Source: Shewanella psychropiezotolerans
GTDB taxonomy: Bacteria > Pseudomonadota > Gammaproteobacteria > Enterobacterales > Shewanellaceae
DNA length: 64,000 bases
NCBI RefSeq assembly: GCF_007197555.1
Contig: NZ_CP041614.1
Location: forward strand, 4,270,001-4,334,000
Direction of reading: 5' to 3'
Part shown: positions 1-7,485 of the stretch, piece after piece
Numbering within the stretch: position 1 is the stretch's first letter
Layout of the letters: every line of letters begins with the position of its first letter
Position numbers and translations under genes: made by a program
Notes under the pieces: model-generated
Seen by the model: only the letters and a program-made list of their open reading frames with translations
Told to the model about the DNA's origin: nothing
The model's database searches: none

Positions 1-141
1 TTCCATGGCTTGCCCGGATTTAGTTGGGATCTCCACATTGGTGAGTAATATGTAATTATCGGGTAGCTCATCCGCCAACAAGGAAAAAGCCCAACGTTCG
101 GCATCATTGACTGGAGTTCCAAAACTTATCTGCTTTGCCAT
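1..141 (-). CDS. NERD-domain (nuclease-related) protein, N-terminal fragment
   Basis: The coding strand reads MAKQISFGTPVNDAERWAFS and continues through a stretch ending in TKSGQAME before leaving the window, so only the first 47 residues are visible. The pattern of T-P-x-N-D-x-E-R-W-A followed by L-P-D-x-Y and a K-S-G motif resembles the start of NERD domain proteins, a family with predicted nuclease or DNA-processing roles. The start is the ATG at 139-141. No catalytic residues are visible because the gene is truncated by the window edge. The family call rests on N-terminal similarity remembered from the family and is moderate. Confidence 0.5.
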   Translation of the reverse strand, partial: MAKQISFGTPVNDAERWAFSLLADELPDNYILLTNVEIPTKSGQAME

Positions 142-233
142 TCTCTCTGGTCCTTCTGTGGCTATTACCCAACTTGTTAAATCTAGGTGTGAGTATGGTA
201 AACCATTTGATGCTACATCATGAATTAGAGGCA

Positions 234-260
234 TAAAAAAAGCCACTCAAATGGTGGCTT
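234..260 (-). terminator. Rho-independent terminator (second in tandem)
   Basis: The stem AGCCAC/GTGGCT (241-246 with 254-259) is flanked by a run of A at 234-240, which is a U tract when read on the minus strand. It lies beyond a first terminator at 306-327, so it may act as a back-up for the minus-strand gene at 352-738. Confidence 0.6.
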
Positions 261-305
261 AATACAAAATATCTGTCATCTCATCGCTTAGCGATGTAAA
301 CCCAA

Positions 306-327
306 TAAAAACGCCACCAAGTGGCAT
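306..327 (-). terminator. Rho-independent terminator of the rraB-like gene
   Basis: A short stem GCCAC-caa-GTGGC (313-325) is followed on the minus strand by a T-rich tract (306-312). It lies about 25 bases past the stop codon of the RraB-like gene. Confidence 0.6.
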
Positions 328-351
328 CAATCGAGATGCGTAGCAGACTGA

Positions 352-738
352 TTAGTGCTTACACTCGTCACTACATTCGTGCTCGTCATCGGCAAACTCA
401 TCGTCGCCCTCTTGATGCTGCATCACGCCCCAACCATCGGTCACGCCGCCGAACTCTTGGGCAAATGTATTGAGCTCAACTTCTCGATCGACTATGGCTT
501 GATACTCAGGAACCATGGGAATACAAACAATCAGCTCCCACTGGCCAAGCTCGTCGTTGAGATGAAGCTCAAATTCACCTTCAAGCTCAGACTTTGCCAG
601 CTCTTCACTGGCATACTCGGCATCTCTTTGGTCATCAAAAACAAGGAAGAAGTCGACATCAAGTTGCTTGGTCAGATCAATACCCGCATCGGCCATCGCT
701 GCGAGCATCTTGCCATTGTCATCATCTGGAAATTGCAT
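352..738 (-). CDS. rraB: RraB family regulator of RNase E activity (ribonuclease E inhibitor B-like)
   Basis: This is a 128-residue, very acidic protein. The C-terminal third carries the F-G-G-V-T-D-G-W-G-V-M segment and an Asp/Glu-rich tail ending in HECSDECKH. RraB proteins share this small acidic fold, the conserved DGWG segment and an acidic tail. E. coli RraB (about 138 aa) binds RNase E and alters degradosome composition, so the protein is expected in the cytoplasm. The Cys/His-rich end (H-E-C-S-D-E-C-K-H) could bind metal, but that is only a guess. A terminator follows. It lies 34 bases after the S4-domain gene on the same strand and may be cotranscribed with it. The subfamily call is from residue pattern only. 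Confidence 0.68.
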   Translation of the reverse strand: MQFPDDDNGKMLAAMADAGIDLTKQLDVDFFLVFDDQRDAEYASEELAKSELEGEFELHLNDELGQWELIVCIPMVPEYQAIVDREVELNTFAQEFGGVTDGWGVMQHQEGDDEFADDEHECSDECKH

Positions 739-772
739 TTATTACTCCACTTAATTGTTATTCAATCACCAA

Positions 773-1006
773 TTAAGGTGCAATGACTATCTGTACTGAC
801 TCGCCATTGAAAGAAACCACTTCACCAGCCCGGACTTTTTTACGCTTACGGGTCTCAACTTCACCGTCAACGGTTACCTTGCCTTCACTAATAACGAATT
901 TAGCTTCACCGCCCCCGCCAATCATGGCCTGGACTTTTAAAATTTTATATAACTCTATGTACTCTTCACCTGGCAATAGGGCCAAGGTTTCTATTTGTGC
1001 TGTCAC
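773..1006 (-). CDS. ybcJ: S4-domain RNA-binding protein, YbcJ family
   Basis: A 77-residue protein made almost entirely of one S4-like RNA-binding domain. The motif G-G-x-A-K-x-x-I-S-E-G-x-V-x-V-D-G-E-V-E-x-R-K-R-K-K-V (residues about 33-58) is the classic S4 loop with the basic patch, and the family length (about 70 aa) matches E. coli YbcJ. It probably binds structured RNA; the precise target is not known. The start used is the ATG at 1004-1006. It is the first gene of a short minus-strand pair with the RraB-like gene, giving two RNA-metabolism genes side by side. Confidence 0.8.
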   Translation of the reverse strand: MTAQIETLALLPGEEYIELYKILKVQAMIGGGGEAKFVISEGKVTVDGEVETRKRKKVRAGEVVSFNGESVQIVIAP

Positions 1007-1069
1007 ACGTATTACCTTTAATCAAAATTCTTATGAGATTATAGCACCGAGCTTAGACAAGGATAATAC

Positions 1070-1606
1070 CTATTCGCCTCTTTCATGGCTCAATAGGCCA
1101 TAAGTACAATCATCAATCCAGATATCATCGATTTTATAGTTGTCTCTCAGCACGCCTTCCAGTTGGAAGCCATTTTTCTCCAACACTTTTACCGATGCGA
1201 TATTCTGTTTCGCACACAGGCCGATAAACTTGTGCACCTGAAAACTTAAGCAAGCCCAGTCAATGACCGCCTTAAGACCCTCAGTAGCATAACCCTTACC
1301 TTGACCTTCGTTGGCTAACATATAACCCACTTCGGCGCGGTCACAATCGTGATTAACGCAATATAATCCGGTATAGCCAATAAATTTATCGGTTCCAATC
1401 TCCTCTATGACCAGAGTCAACCAGTCACCGGATTCATATTGCCAGGGTACTAACCTATGCTCGAACTTTTCCAGAATCACAGACGCCACGACCGGCTGTC
1501 TGACAAATTGATTGATGATAGGATCTTGATGAAGCATCAAGAAATTATCCCAATCATCGGCTCTGAGACTGCGAAGCCTGAGCCGATCGGTATAGAGTTC
1601 GAGCAT
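1070..1606 (-). CDS. GNAT family N-acetyltransferase (RimJ/RimL-like)
   Basis: A 178-residue protein beginning MLELYTDRLRLRSLRADDWD, the usual opening of RimJ/RimL-type acetyltransferases. The acetyl-CoA binding motif A is seen as EVGYMLANEGQGKGYATEG (about residues 91-109, with the Q-G-K-G-Y-A-T loop), followed by the C-terminal N-x-A-S-V-K-V-L-E-K-N-G-F signature. It is expected to move an acetyl group from acetyl-CoA to an amine on a protein, antibiotic or small molecule. The substrate cannot be told from sequence. It lies 20 bases downstream of the parvulin gene on the same strand. Confidence 0.82.
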   Translation of the reverse strand: MLELYTDRLRLRSLRADDWDNFLMLHQDPIINQFVRQPVVASVILEKFEHRLVPWQYESGDWLTLVIEEIGTDKFIGYTGLYCVNHDCDRAEVGYMLANEGQGKGYATEGLKAVIDWACLSFQVHKFIGLCAKQNIASVKVLEKNGFQLEGVLRDNYKIDDIWIDDCTYGLLSHERGE

Positions 1607-1626
1607 AGAGTATGACCTTTTGCTAA

Positions 1627-1905
1627 TTATCCGCGGCTTGTCACTTCAAGCAGGTGATAACCAAATTGTGTCTTAACAGGGCCTTGAACTTCATTCAGAG
1701 GCGCATTGAACACGACTTCATCAAACTCTTTAACCATCATGCCTGGGCCGAAAGAACCAAGGTCACCACCTTGAGCACTCGACGGACAAGATGAGTTAGC
1801 CTTTGCCACATCACCAAAATCTGCACCGGCTAAGATTTCCTGCTTAAGTGCTTCACATTTATCTTCGCTGCTAACTAGTAGATGTCTTGCTGTGGCTTGT
1901 ACCAT
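1627..1905 (-). CDS. ppiC: Parvulin-type peptidyl-prolyl cis-trans isomerase (PpiC)
   Basis: The 92-residue product is a single parvulin domain: A-R-H-L-L-V near the start, then G-A-D-F-G-D-V-A-K, G-G-D-L-G-S-F-G-P-G-M-M, F-D-E-V-V-F and the closing TQFGYHLLEV. It has the length of E. coli PpiC (93 aa), a cytoplasmic prolyl isomerase. A longer in-frame reading extends upstream, but the ATG at 1903-1905 is chosen because it is preceded by a good ribosome site (AGGAG) and gives the family's normal N terminus. It stands alone between the acetyltransferase and the DUF885 terminator. Confidence 0.9.
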   Translation of the reverse strand: MVQATARHLLVSSEDKCEALKQEILAGADFGDVAKANSSCPSSAQGGDLGSFGPGMMVKEFDEVVFNAPLNEVQGPVKTQFGYHLLEVTSRG

Positions 1906-1974
1906 GGTGTAACTCCTAACGTTGTGATGAATTTGCCTGCCAGTATCTAGATACCTTAGCGATGACAAATTTTA

Positions 1975-2017
1975 GAAAAAATAAACCCAGCCAGTATATT
2001 GATAAAAGCCGGGTTTA
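1975..2017 (-). terminator. Probable terminator of the DUF885 gene
   Basis: AAACCC (1983-1988) pairs with GGGTTT (2011-2016), with some inner pairing between AGCC and GGCT. On the minus strand it is followed by a T-rich tract. The loop is long, so confidence is moderate. Confidence 0.5.
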
Positions 2018-2063
2018 AAAAGCTTTAGCTGATGAAACTGTGTTTAACTAATCTCGTATTCAA

Positions 2064-3911
2064 TTACTTCTGAGTTTCTATCCAATGATGGATCTTCAAC
2101 TCCATCACCGCCATAGGCAAAGAGCCTGAGGTTAAGATCTGATCATGGAAGACTTTTAGGTCGAACTTATCGCCTAATTCAGCTTCCGCTTCAGCTCTAA
2201 GAGAAAGAATCTTGAGTTGACCCACTTTATAGGACAGTGCCTGTCCAGGTATAGCCATATAGCGCTCAACTTCGGCGACGATGTCCGACTCAGCCATGGG
2301 CGAGTTATCTTTCATGTATTGAATCGCTTGTTCACGTGTCCAGCCTTTAGCGTGAAGGCCGGTATCAACCACTAGGCGCATAGCGCGTAGCATCTCATCA
2401 GACAGCTTACCAAAATACTGATAAGGGTCATTGAACAGCCCCATCTCAACCCCTAAATATTCGGCATACAGGGCCCAGCCCTCTTCGAACGCAGTGTAAT
2501 TGCCAAAACGTTGAAACTCTGGCACTCCAGTTAACTCTTGCTTTATGGCTATTTGGAAGTGATGTCCAGGGGCAGCCTCATGCAGAGACAGGGTCGTCAT
2601 CCCCCACTTAGGCTGCGCTTTTAAGTTAAAGGTGTTGATATAGAACACACCAGGACGAGAGCCATCAACGGCTGGAGATTCATATGATGCACCAGCCGCA
2701 GACTGCTCACGGAAGCTTTCCACTGGCTTAACCACATAATCGGCCTTTGGCATTATATTGAAATACTCAGGTAGCTCAGCATTTATCTGCTCTTTAAGGC
2801 TCATATAACCATCGATAAGGCCCTGGCGATCAGTGAAGAAATATTCTGGCTCAGATGACAGAGATGCGAAGAAAGCCTTCAAATCTCCCTTAAATTTAAC
2901 CTGCTCACGTACCTTATCCATCTCAGACAAGATACGAGCCACTTCACTCAGACCAATCTGATGGATTTCATCCACTGGCATCAGGGTAGTCGTGTGGGAA
3001 TTAGCCAGATGCTGATACCAAACTTTACCGTTAGGTAAGTCCCACCAACCATCGCTAGCGCGGGCAACAGAGAGATATTTAGTCTCGAAATACTCAGTTA
3101 ATGAGGCTAGTGCCGGGATTAACTCTTGATTGATAAGTTGAGTGTAACTCGCGGTGAGTTCAGCTTTATCTGTATCAGAAAAGCTCTGCGGCAGATTATT
3201 TATTGGCGCGTAGAATAAGCTCTTACTGGCATCATCGACAAGCTGAGCCTTAAGCTGAGGGATAATGCGCTCGACTAACACCCGAGGCAGAACGACCTTG
3301 CTTCTTGCTCCCTCGTCCATGCGCTCTTGTGCAAGCTTAGTCCAGGCGATGAACCCAGATAAACGAGATGCCCAGTTATGGTAATCTTCGACGGTATTAA
3401 ATGGTTGAGCACTTTCACCACTGCCCAGTTGTACCATACTGATAACTGTGCTGTAGAACTGATTCATTGGCATGAAACGAGCTGGGAATGTTTCATCTAC
3501 CAGAGCGACATTTCTATCATAGGTAAACATGTCATAACTTAGCTGTAGCTCAGGAGATAAAGCACTTCTGTCTATCATCTTGACTCTTGCCAAATAACTG
3601 GTATTTAAATCATGACGCGTCTTCAAATACTCATTGGTAAGATCACCGCCAAACTGATCGTTATAATCATTGACCCCAACAAATGTGGCATAGATAGGCT
3701 CAAGCTTAAGATAGTCCTTAAAGAATTCGTCCACCAATGTCAGGTAAGCCTGCTCTACAGATGCTTCTTTTTTCTGGCTGGTTTGTACGACTTCAGAAGA
3801 GGTACTGATTGCGGTTGAACCTGCGTCTTTGCTTACTTTATTTTCATTATCTGAACAGCCTGTGATCCCCAGTACTAACCCTATTGATACGGCCAAAAAA
3901 GCTCTTCTCAT
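2064..3911 (-). CDS. DUF885 family lipoprotein, putative zinc metallopeptidase
   Basis: A 615-residue protein with a lipoprotein signal (MRRAFLAVSIGLVLGITGC, Cys19 in an I-T-G-C lipobox), so it is predicted to be anchored in the envelope. The DUF885 domain fills the remainder. The metal-site pattern H-E-A-A-P-G-H-H is at about 444-451, with E-E-G-W-A-L-Y-A-E at about 476-484, the arrangement of gluzincin-like peptidases related to carboxypeptidase Taq/M32. A peptidase role is inferred; the substrate is unknown. It is divergent from the GGDEF-like gene at 4047, and the 135 bases between them must hold both promoters. Confidence 0.82.
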   Translation of the reverse strand: MRRAFLAVSIGLVLGITGCSDNENKVSKDAGSTAISTSSEVVQTSQKKEASVEQAYLTLVDEFFKDYLKLEPIYATFVGVNDYNDQFGGDLTNEYLKTRHDLNTSYLARVKMIDRSALSPELQLSYDMFTYDRNVALVDETFPARFMPMNQFYSTVISMVQLGSGESAQPFNTVEDYHNWASRLSGFIAWTKLAQERMDEGARSKVVLPRVLVERIIPQLKAQLVDDASKSLFYAPINNLPQSFSDTDKAELTASYTQLINQELIPALASLTEYFETKYLSVARASDGWWDLPNGKVWYQHLANSHTTTLMPVDEIHQIGLSEVARILSEMDKVREQVKFKGDLKAFFASLSSEPEYFFTDRQGLIDGYMSLKEQINAELPEYFNIMPKADYVVKPVESFREQSAAGASYESPAVDGSRPGVFYINTFNLKAQPKWGMTTLSLHEAAPGHHFQIAIKQELTGVPEFQRFGNYTAFEEGWALYAEYLGVEMGLFNDPYQYFGKLSDEMLRAMRLVVDTGLHAKGWTREQAIQYMKDNSPMAESDIVAEVERYMAIPGQALSYKVGQLKILSLRAEAEAELGDKFDLKVFHDQILTSGSLPMAVMELKIHHWIETQK

Positions 3912-4046
3912 CTGTTTCTTTCCCTATATTCGGTGCAATTGCTTGTTATTTTCTATACTTATTGCAAACGTACAAAATTATTTGTACTGCTATATTTATA
4001 CAGCTATCTCAATCTTCTTCTTTGTAGGACCGAAAGGAGCCAGTCT

Positions 4047-4556
4047 ATGATCTATTCATTTCGCAACTCAGGTTTCAGAGATCCAGAAACTGGCGTCTAT
4101 AATCAAACCTACTTTATGGAGGTTTTCAACCGCGAATGGCATCGCCATATCAGAGATCACCAAAGTCTGGCTCTATTGTATCTGTGCCCGCACATACATG
4201 AAACAGTTAAGCAACCTCATCTGCTCGAATTCTTTATGAAACAGGTACAAGAAGCCATCTTAAGAACAACAGACCTGGTAGCGAGACTCAACAATAACAG
4301 CTTTGCATTAGGGTTATTCAACATTGATGAGGCTGGGACTCAGATTGTGTTGCATAGAATTGAAAAGAAAATTGAAAACTTCAATATAGAATACGGCAAA
4401 AAACACACGAGTCACATCGATTACGAACTCGCTGGCTATACTTGCACGCCGGCGCGTAACCTAAGCATAGAGTTGATTTTTCAAGACGTAGAGAATTTAA
4501 CTCATGAATTAGAGATGGAAAAACATCGACATATTGAGTTGAGGCAGATGCAGTAA
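4047..4556 (+). CDS. Degenerate GGDEF-domain protein
   Basis: A 169-residue protein consisting of one GGDEF-like fold. It opens with F-R-D-P-E-T-G-V-Y-N (matching D-x-L-T-G-L-x-N of diguanylate cyclases). Where an active enzyme has R-x-G-G-D-E-F it reads R-L-N-N-N-S-F-A-L-G-L. The catalytic and metal-binding residues are therefore lost, and c-di-GMP synthesis is unlikely; a binding or regulatory role is possible. The start is the ATG at 4047, with AAGGAG ten bases upstream. An in-frame extension back to 3933 lacks a ribosome site. No sensor domain or membrane segment remains in this form. Confidence 0.7.
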   Translation: MIYSFRNSGFRDPETGVYNQTYFMEVFNREWHRHIRDHQSLALLYLCPHIHETVKQPHLLEFFMKQVQEAILRTTDLVARLNNNSFALGLFNIDEAGTQIVLHRIEKKIENFNIEYGKKHTSHIDYELAGYTCTPARNLSIELIFQDVENLTHELEMEKHRHIELRQMQ

Positions 4557-4606
4557 ATGAAGGTTCTAAGTTCTAGTAAGATTGCAGTTTTCTAGGAATT
4601 CACAGC

Positions 4607-4634
4607 AATAAAAAAGCCCCTTTCGGGGCTTTTA
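4607..4634. terminator. Bidirectional rho-independent terminator
   Basis: The stem AAAAGCCCC-ttt-CGGGGCTTTT has an A run before and a T run after. It can serve both the plus-strand GGDEF-like gene and the minus-strand TonB operon that ends at 4659. Confidence 0.88.
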
Positions 4635-4658
4635 AAAACTCATTTAATCAAGTTAAAG

Positions 4659-5918
4659 TTACAGTGTTACGTTATGAACACGTGCCTTCTCTTTGATATA
4701 AGAGATATAACTCTTCGCTGAACGAGCCGTCTTCTTATCCTTCGCCGCTAACTTAGCACGCGAATAAGCAGACTTATATTGCTTAAGGTTTAAATAAGCA
4801 AGTGCTAGCTCAAATTGAGCCTCACCCGGATTATCAATGCCCGCGTCGAGTGACTTCTTAAACGCGGAAACAGCGGCTTTAGACTTACCATCCAGAGACA
4901 GGATTCGACCCTGTCTTAGATAATATTTGCCATTGTTGCCCGCATCTGCAGCCTTACCATAATATGAAGCAGCTTCTTTCAACTCTTTCGCGTTGTGATA
5001 GAAACCAGCCAAAATCCCAAGAGTTTTCTCTTCCTCTTTGATCATGCCCGACTTCATGTGCTTCTCATATATTTTGGCTGCACGGTATGGCGAACCATTC
5101 TGTGCAAGTAGCTGAGTTAAACGAGTAATGTTACCCGCAGTCTCAAGAAAACCATTTTTATAAGCAAGATCATAAGTGGCTAACGACTTAGTGTACTTTT
5201 CAGTCATCAAATAAAACTGAGCTAACTGAACCCAAAGACGTTTATCATCCTGGAAAAGTGGCACCATGGTTTCTAGCACTTTTACCGCTTCCGGATACTT
5301 CTTCTGATTGAAGTAAGCCGTTAGCTTCATCTGATACAAACCTTTATCAGGCTTATCAGACAGTGATAGTCCCTTGTTAGCGGCCTCAAGAACCTTGTTC
5401 CAGTTCTTCTGCTCTGAGTAACCAATACCTATACGACGGTAGACTTGAGCATCCTCTTTACAGGTAAACTCCATCCACTTGTAGTAATAAGTGATCGATT
5501 CTTTAAACTTCTTCTCTTGAATCAAGAGGTCGGCATAAAGTCTCAGCGTCGCAGCATGGTCACCGCCACCTAAGATATCGGCATCGACAGCAGTCTTAAG
5601 ATACTTAATTGCTGTACCCATCTGAGACTTTTCGGCGTAGAAATTACCCAACATGCGGTCAATATATGCTTTATCGAAATCACTCTTAGGGTTGGCCTCG
5701 AGTAATATCGCGATGGCTCCGTCAACGTCGCCTTCAGTATAAGCTTTGAAAGATTTTTGCACTTTCTTCGCTGCACTTTGACCAACGGCTTTAGACTTAC
5801 GACTCTCGATAGGACACTTCTCGACAGCCGATGCTGCCGGAACTAGTGCTAAACTACCACCAAAAGAAAGTAATAAAGCGGCAGCTATACTAGTCGTTCT
5901 TAAACTAAGTTTACGCAT
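4659..5918 (-). CDS. TPR-repeat periplasmic protein of the TonB2 operon
   Basis: A 419-residue protein with a Sec signal peptide (basic start, hydrophobic core, cleavage near A-A-S-A-V, about residue 32). The remainder is helical and reads as about eight to ten tetratricopeptide repeats, with recurrent patterns such as A-x-x-Y-x-K-A-x-x-x-G and F-E-L-A-L-A-Y-L-N-L-K-Q-Y-K-S-A-Y. It is the last gene of the TonB operon, two bases after tonB, so it is almost surely cotranscribed. TPR proteins in this position have been linked to TonB2 systems in Vibrio and Shewanella; a scaffold role in the complex is inferred, and no enzyme motif is present. Confidence 0.82.
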   Translation of the reverse strand: MRKLSLRTTSIAAALLLSFGGSLALVPAASAVEKCPIESRKSKAVGQSAAKKVQKSFKAYTEGDVDGAIAILLEANPKSDFDKAYIDRMLGNFYAEKSQMGTAIKYLKTAVDADILGGGDHAATLRLYADLLIQEKKFKESITYYYKWMEFTCKEDAQVYRRIGIGYSEQKNWNKVLEAANKGLSLSDKPDKGLYQMKLTAYFNQKKYPEAVKVLETMVPLFQDDKRLWVQLAQFYLMTEKYTKSLATYDLAYKNGFLETAGNITRLTQLLAQNGSPYRAAKIYEKHMKSGMIKEEEKTLGILAGFYHNAKELKEAASYYGKAADAGNNGKYYLRQGRILSLDGKSKAAVSAFKKSLDAGIDNPGEAQFELALAYLNLKQYKSAYSRAKLAAKDKKTARSAKSYISYIKEKARVHNVTL

Positions 5919-5920
5919 CG

Positions 5921-6541
5921 TTATCTGCCTCCTTTGTCTAAGGTGAAGTCCAACTGAACTTTCATACCAGTTTGTCTAAGTGCCTTACCGTCAACAATCT
6001 TCGGCTTATATTTCCACTTTTTAAGTGCGCGCCTAGCTTCTTTGTTAAACAATCGCTTAGGTTCAGCCTTAATAATTTTAACGTCTTCAACACCACCGAG
6101 TTCGTTAATGGTAAAGCTAAGCTGTACCCAGCCTTCTTTACCATCGCGTGCTGCGGCTATCGGATACTGAGGCTCGATGCGAACGATAGGCGTAGCATCA
6201 CCATCGCGCGTCATCATGTTACCCAGTTTAAAGCCTGTGTTTGCACCACCAGTTTCAACACCACCCATGTTAAATGACATGTTTGTATCTATGTCAGATG
6301 AACTGTCAGGCGGAGTTGTATCCGGCTTAGGTGGCTGCTCAGGTGGCGCAGGAGGCTTAGGTTTAACCCTAGGTTTCTTCTGTGCTGATGCATCCTCTTT
6401 GCTCATGGTTATTTCGATGATAGGTGATTCTGTTGAAGCATCGTGGCGGGTTGGACCGCCACCTATCAAAAATGCCATGAAGACAAATAAGGCATAAGTC
6501 ACAGCACCACCAAGTAGTAATGATACTATTCCTCTAAGCAT
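5921..6541 (-). CDS. tonB2: TonB energy transducer (TonB2-type)
   Basis: A 206-residue protein with an N-terminal membrane anchor (about residues 5-27). A Pro/Lys-rich periplasmic spacer (K-P-R-V-K-P-K-P-P-A-P-P, about 57-85) leads to a C-terminal TonB domain (about 115-204) with P-I-V-R-I-E-P-Q-Y-P-x-A-A-A and G-W-V-Q-L-S-F-T-I. It spans the periplasm and passes the energy of the ExbB/ExbD proton channel to outer-membrane receptors. The short length and short proline spacer fit TonB2-class rather than E. coli TonB (239 aa). It lies between exbD and the TPR gene with gaps of one or two bases. Confidence 0.92.
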   Translation of the reverse strand: MLRGIVSLLLGGAVTYALFVFMAFLIGGGPTRHDASTESPIIEITMSKEDASAQKKPRVKPKPPAPPEQPPKPDTTPPDSSSDIDTNMSFNMGGVETGGANTGFKLGNMMTRDGDATPIVRIEPQYPIAAARDGKEGWVQLSFTINELGGVEDVKIIKAEPKRLFNKEARRALKKWKYKPKIVDGKALRQTGMKVQLDFTLDKGGR

Positions 6542-6542
6542 A

Positions 6543-6947
6543 TTAGTCTTTCCCCGCCGATACAGATATCTTATCTACGCCCGCCTTCTTCACACTATCC
6601 ATTACCTTGATAACCAGACCATGCTTGGCATCTTTATCGGCTTGGATTAGCACGGCCGCTTCTGGAGCCTCTGCAAGCATACGCTCTACGTTTGCAGTTA
6701 CACGCTCGATATCGACCAGACGGTTCTCCATCATAATGGTTCCTGTCTTGCTCACACCGATGAAGATGTTAGCAGAGGGCTTCTTAGTCGCTGTAGACGC
6801 TTCTGGCTTGGTATAATCAAGGCCTGAAGGTTTAACAAACGAAGTTGTTACAATGAAGAAGATCAACATGATAAACACGATGTCTAGCATCGGTGTCATA
6901 TCAATTTGAGCTTCCTCTTCCACGCTGGAATGCTTTCTACGTGCCAT
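6543..6947 (-). CDS. exbD2: ExbD/TolR family biopolymer transport protein
   Basis: The product is 134 residues from the ATG at 6945-6947; a TTG six bases upstream is also in frame but less likely. A short cytoplasmic start (MARRKHSSVEEEAQIDMTPM) leads into one transmembrane helix, L-D-I-V-F-I-M-L-I-F-F-I-V-T-T. Asp22 sits at the position of the essential membrane aspartate of ExbD. The remainder is the periplasmic ExbD domain. With ExbB it forms the proton-driven motor for TonB. The gene is thirteen bases after exbB and one base before tonB. Confidence 0.92.
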   Translation of the reverse strand: MARRKHSSVEEEAQIDMTPMLDIVFIMLIFFIVTTSFVKPSGLDYTKPEASTATKKPSANIFIGVSKTGTIMMENRLVDIERVTANVERMLAEAPEAAVLIQADKDAKHGLVIKVMDSVKKAGVDKISVSAGKD

Positions 6948-6960
6948 GTTCAATCTCTCT

Positions 6961-7485
6961 CTAGTGGTGACGCATGCTGTCTTTTAGCTTTTCTAAACTG
7001 ATTTTCATCTTAGCGTCCAGACGAGTACTAAAGAATACCCCCGATAACGCCGCTACCATTCCCGCCATTGTCGGCATGGTCGCCATTGAAATACCAGCTG
7101 CCATCATACGAGCATTACTCGTCCCATGAACTGCCATCACATCGAATACCGAAATCATACCTGTCACTGTGCCTAAAAGACCTATCATAGGGCAGATGGC
7201 AACTAAGGTTTTAATAAACAGCATACGTGCATTCAAATTTTGTTTCGCTTGGGAAAGCCAGGCTTCACGGATGCGGTGTGCATACCAAGAGGTAGAATCC
7301 TCTCGGGCATCCCATGAGGTTATGATTGCCTTATGTTCGTTTGGTGATATCCAATTGAGATACCAGTAACGTTCAAGCATCAATACCCACATGACAAACA
7401 ACACTGCCGCGACCAACCAGAGAACATCGCCTCCGGCGGCCATAAAGCCCCTGACGGAATCCCAGATATCCATCAGGAATAACAT
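6961..7485 (-). CDS. exbB2: ExbB/TolQ/MotA family proton channel protein
   Basis: A 174-residue protein with three predicted transmembrane segments: near residues 17-37, then a pair around 95-120 and 135-160. The conserved MotA/TolQ/ExbB stretch reads I-C-P-M-I-G-L-L-G-T-V-T-G-M-I-S-V-F and later G-I-S-M-A-T-M-P-T-M-A-G-M-V. It is the short ExbB2 type. The ATG overlaps the stop codon of the preceding ttpC-like gene (TAATG at 7483-7487), which implies translational coupling. It forms the channel with ExbD. Confidence 0.92.
   Translation of the reverse strand: MLFLMDIWDSVRGFMAAGGDVLWLVAAVLFVMWVLMLERYWYLNWISPNEHKAIITSWDAREDSTSWYAHRIREAWLSQAKQNLNARMLFIKTLVAICPMIGLLGTVTGMISVFDVMAVHGTSNARMMAAGISMATMPTMAGMVAALSGVFFSTRLDAKMKISLEKLKDSMRHH

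Noticed and set aside
355..786. 143-codon plus-strand frame opposite rraB
   Set aside because: It is the antisense shadow of the RraB-like gene and has no ribosome site.
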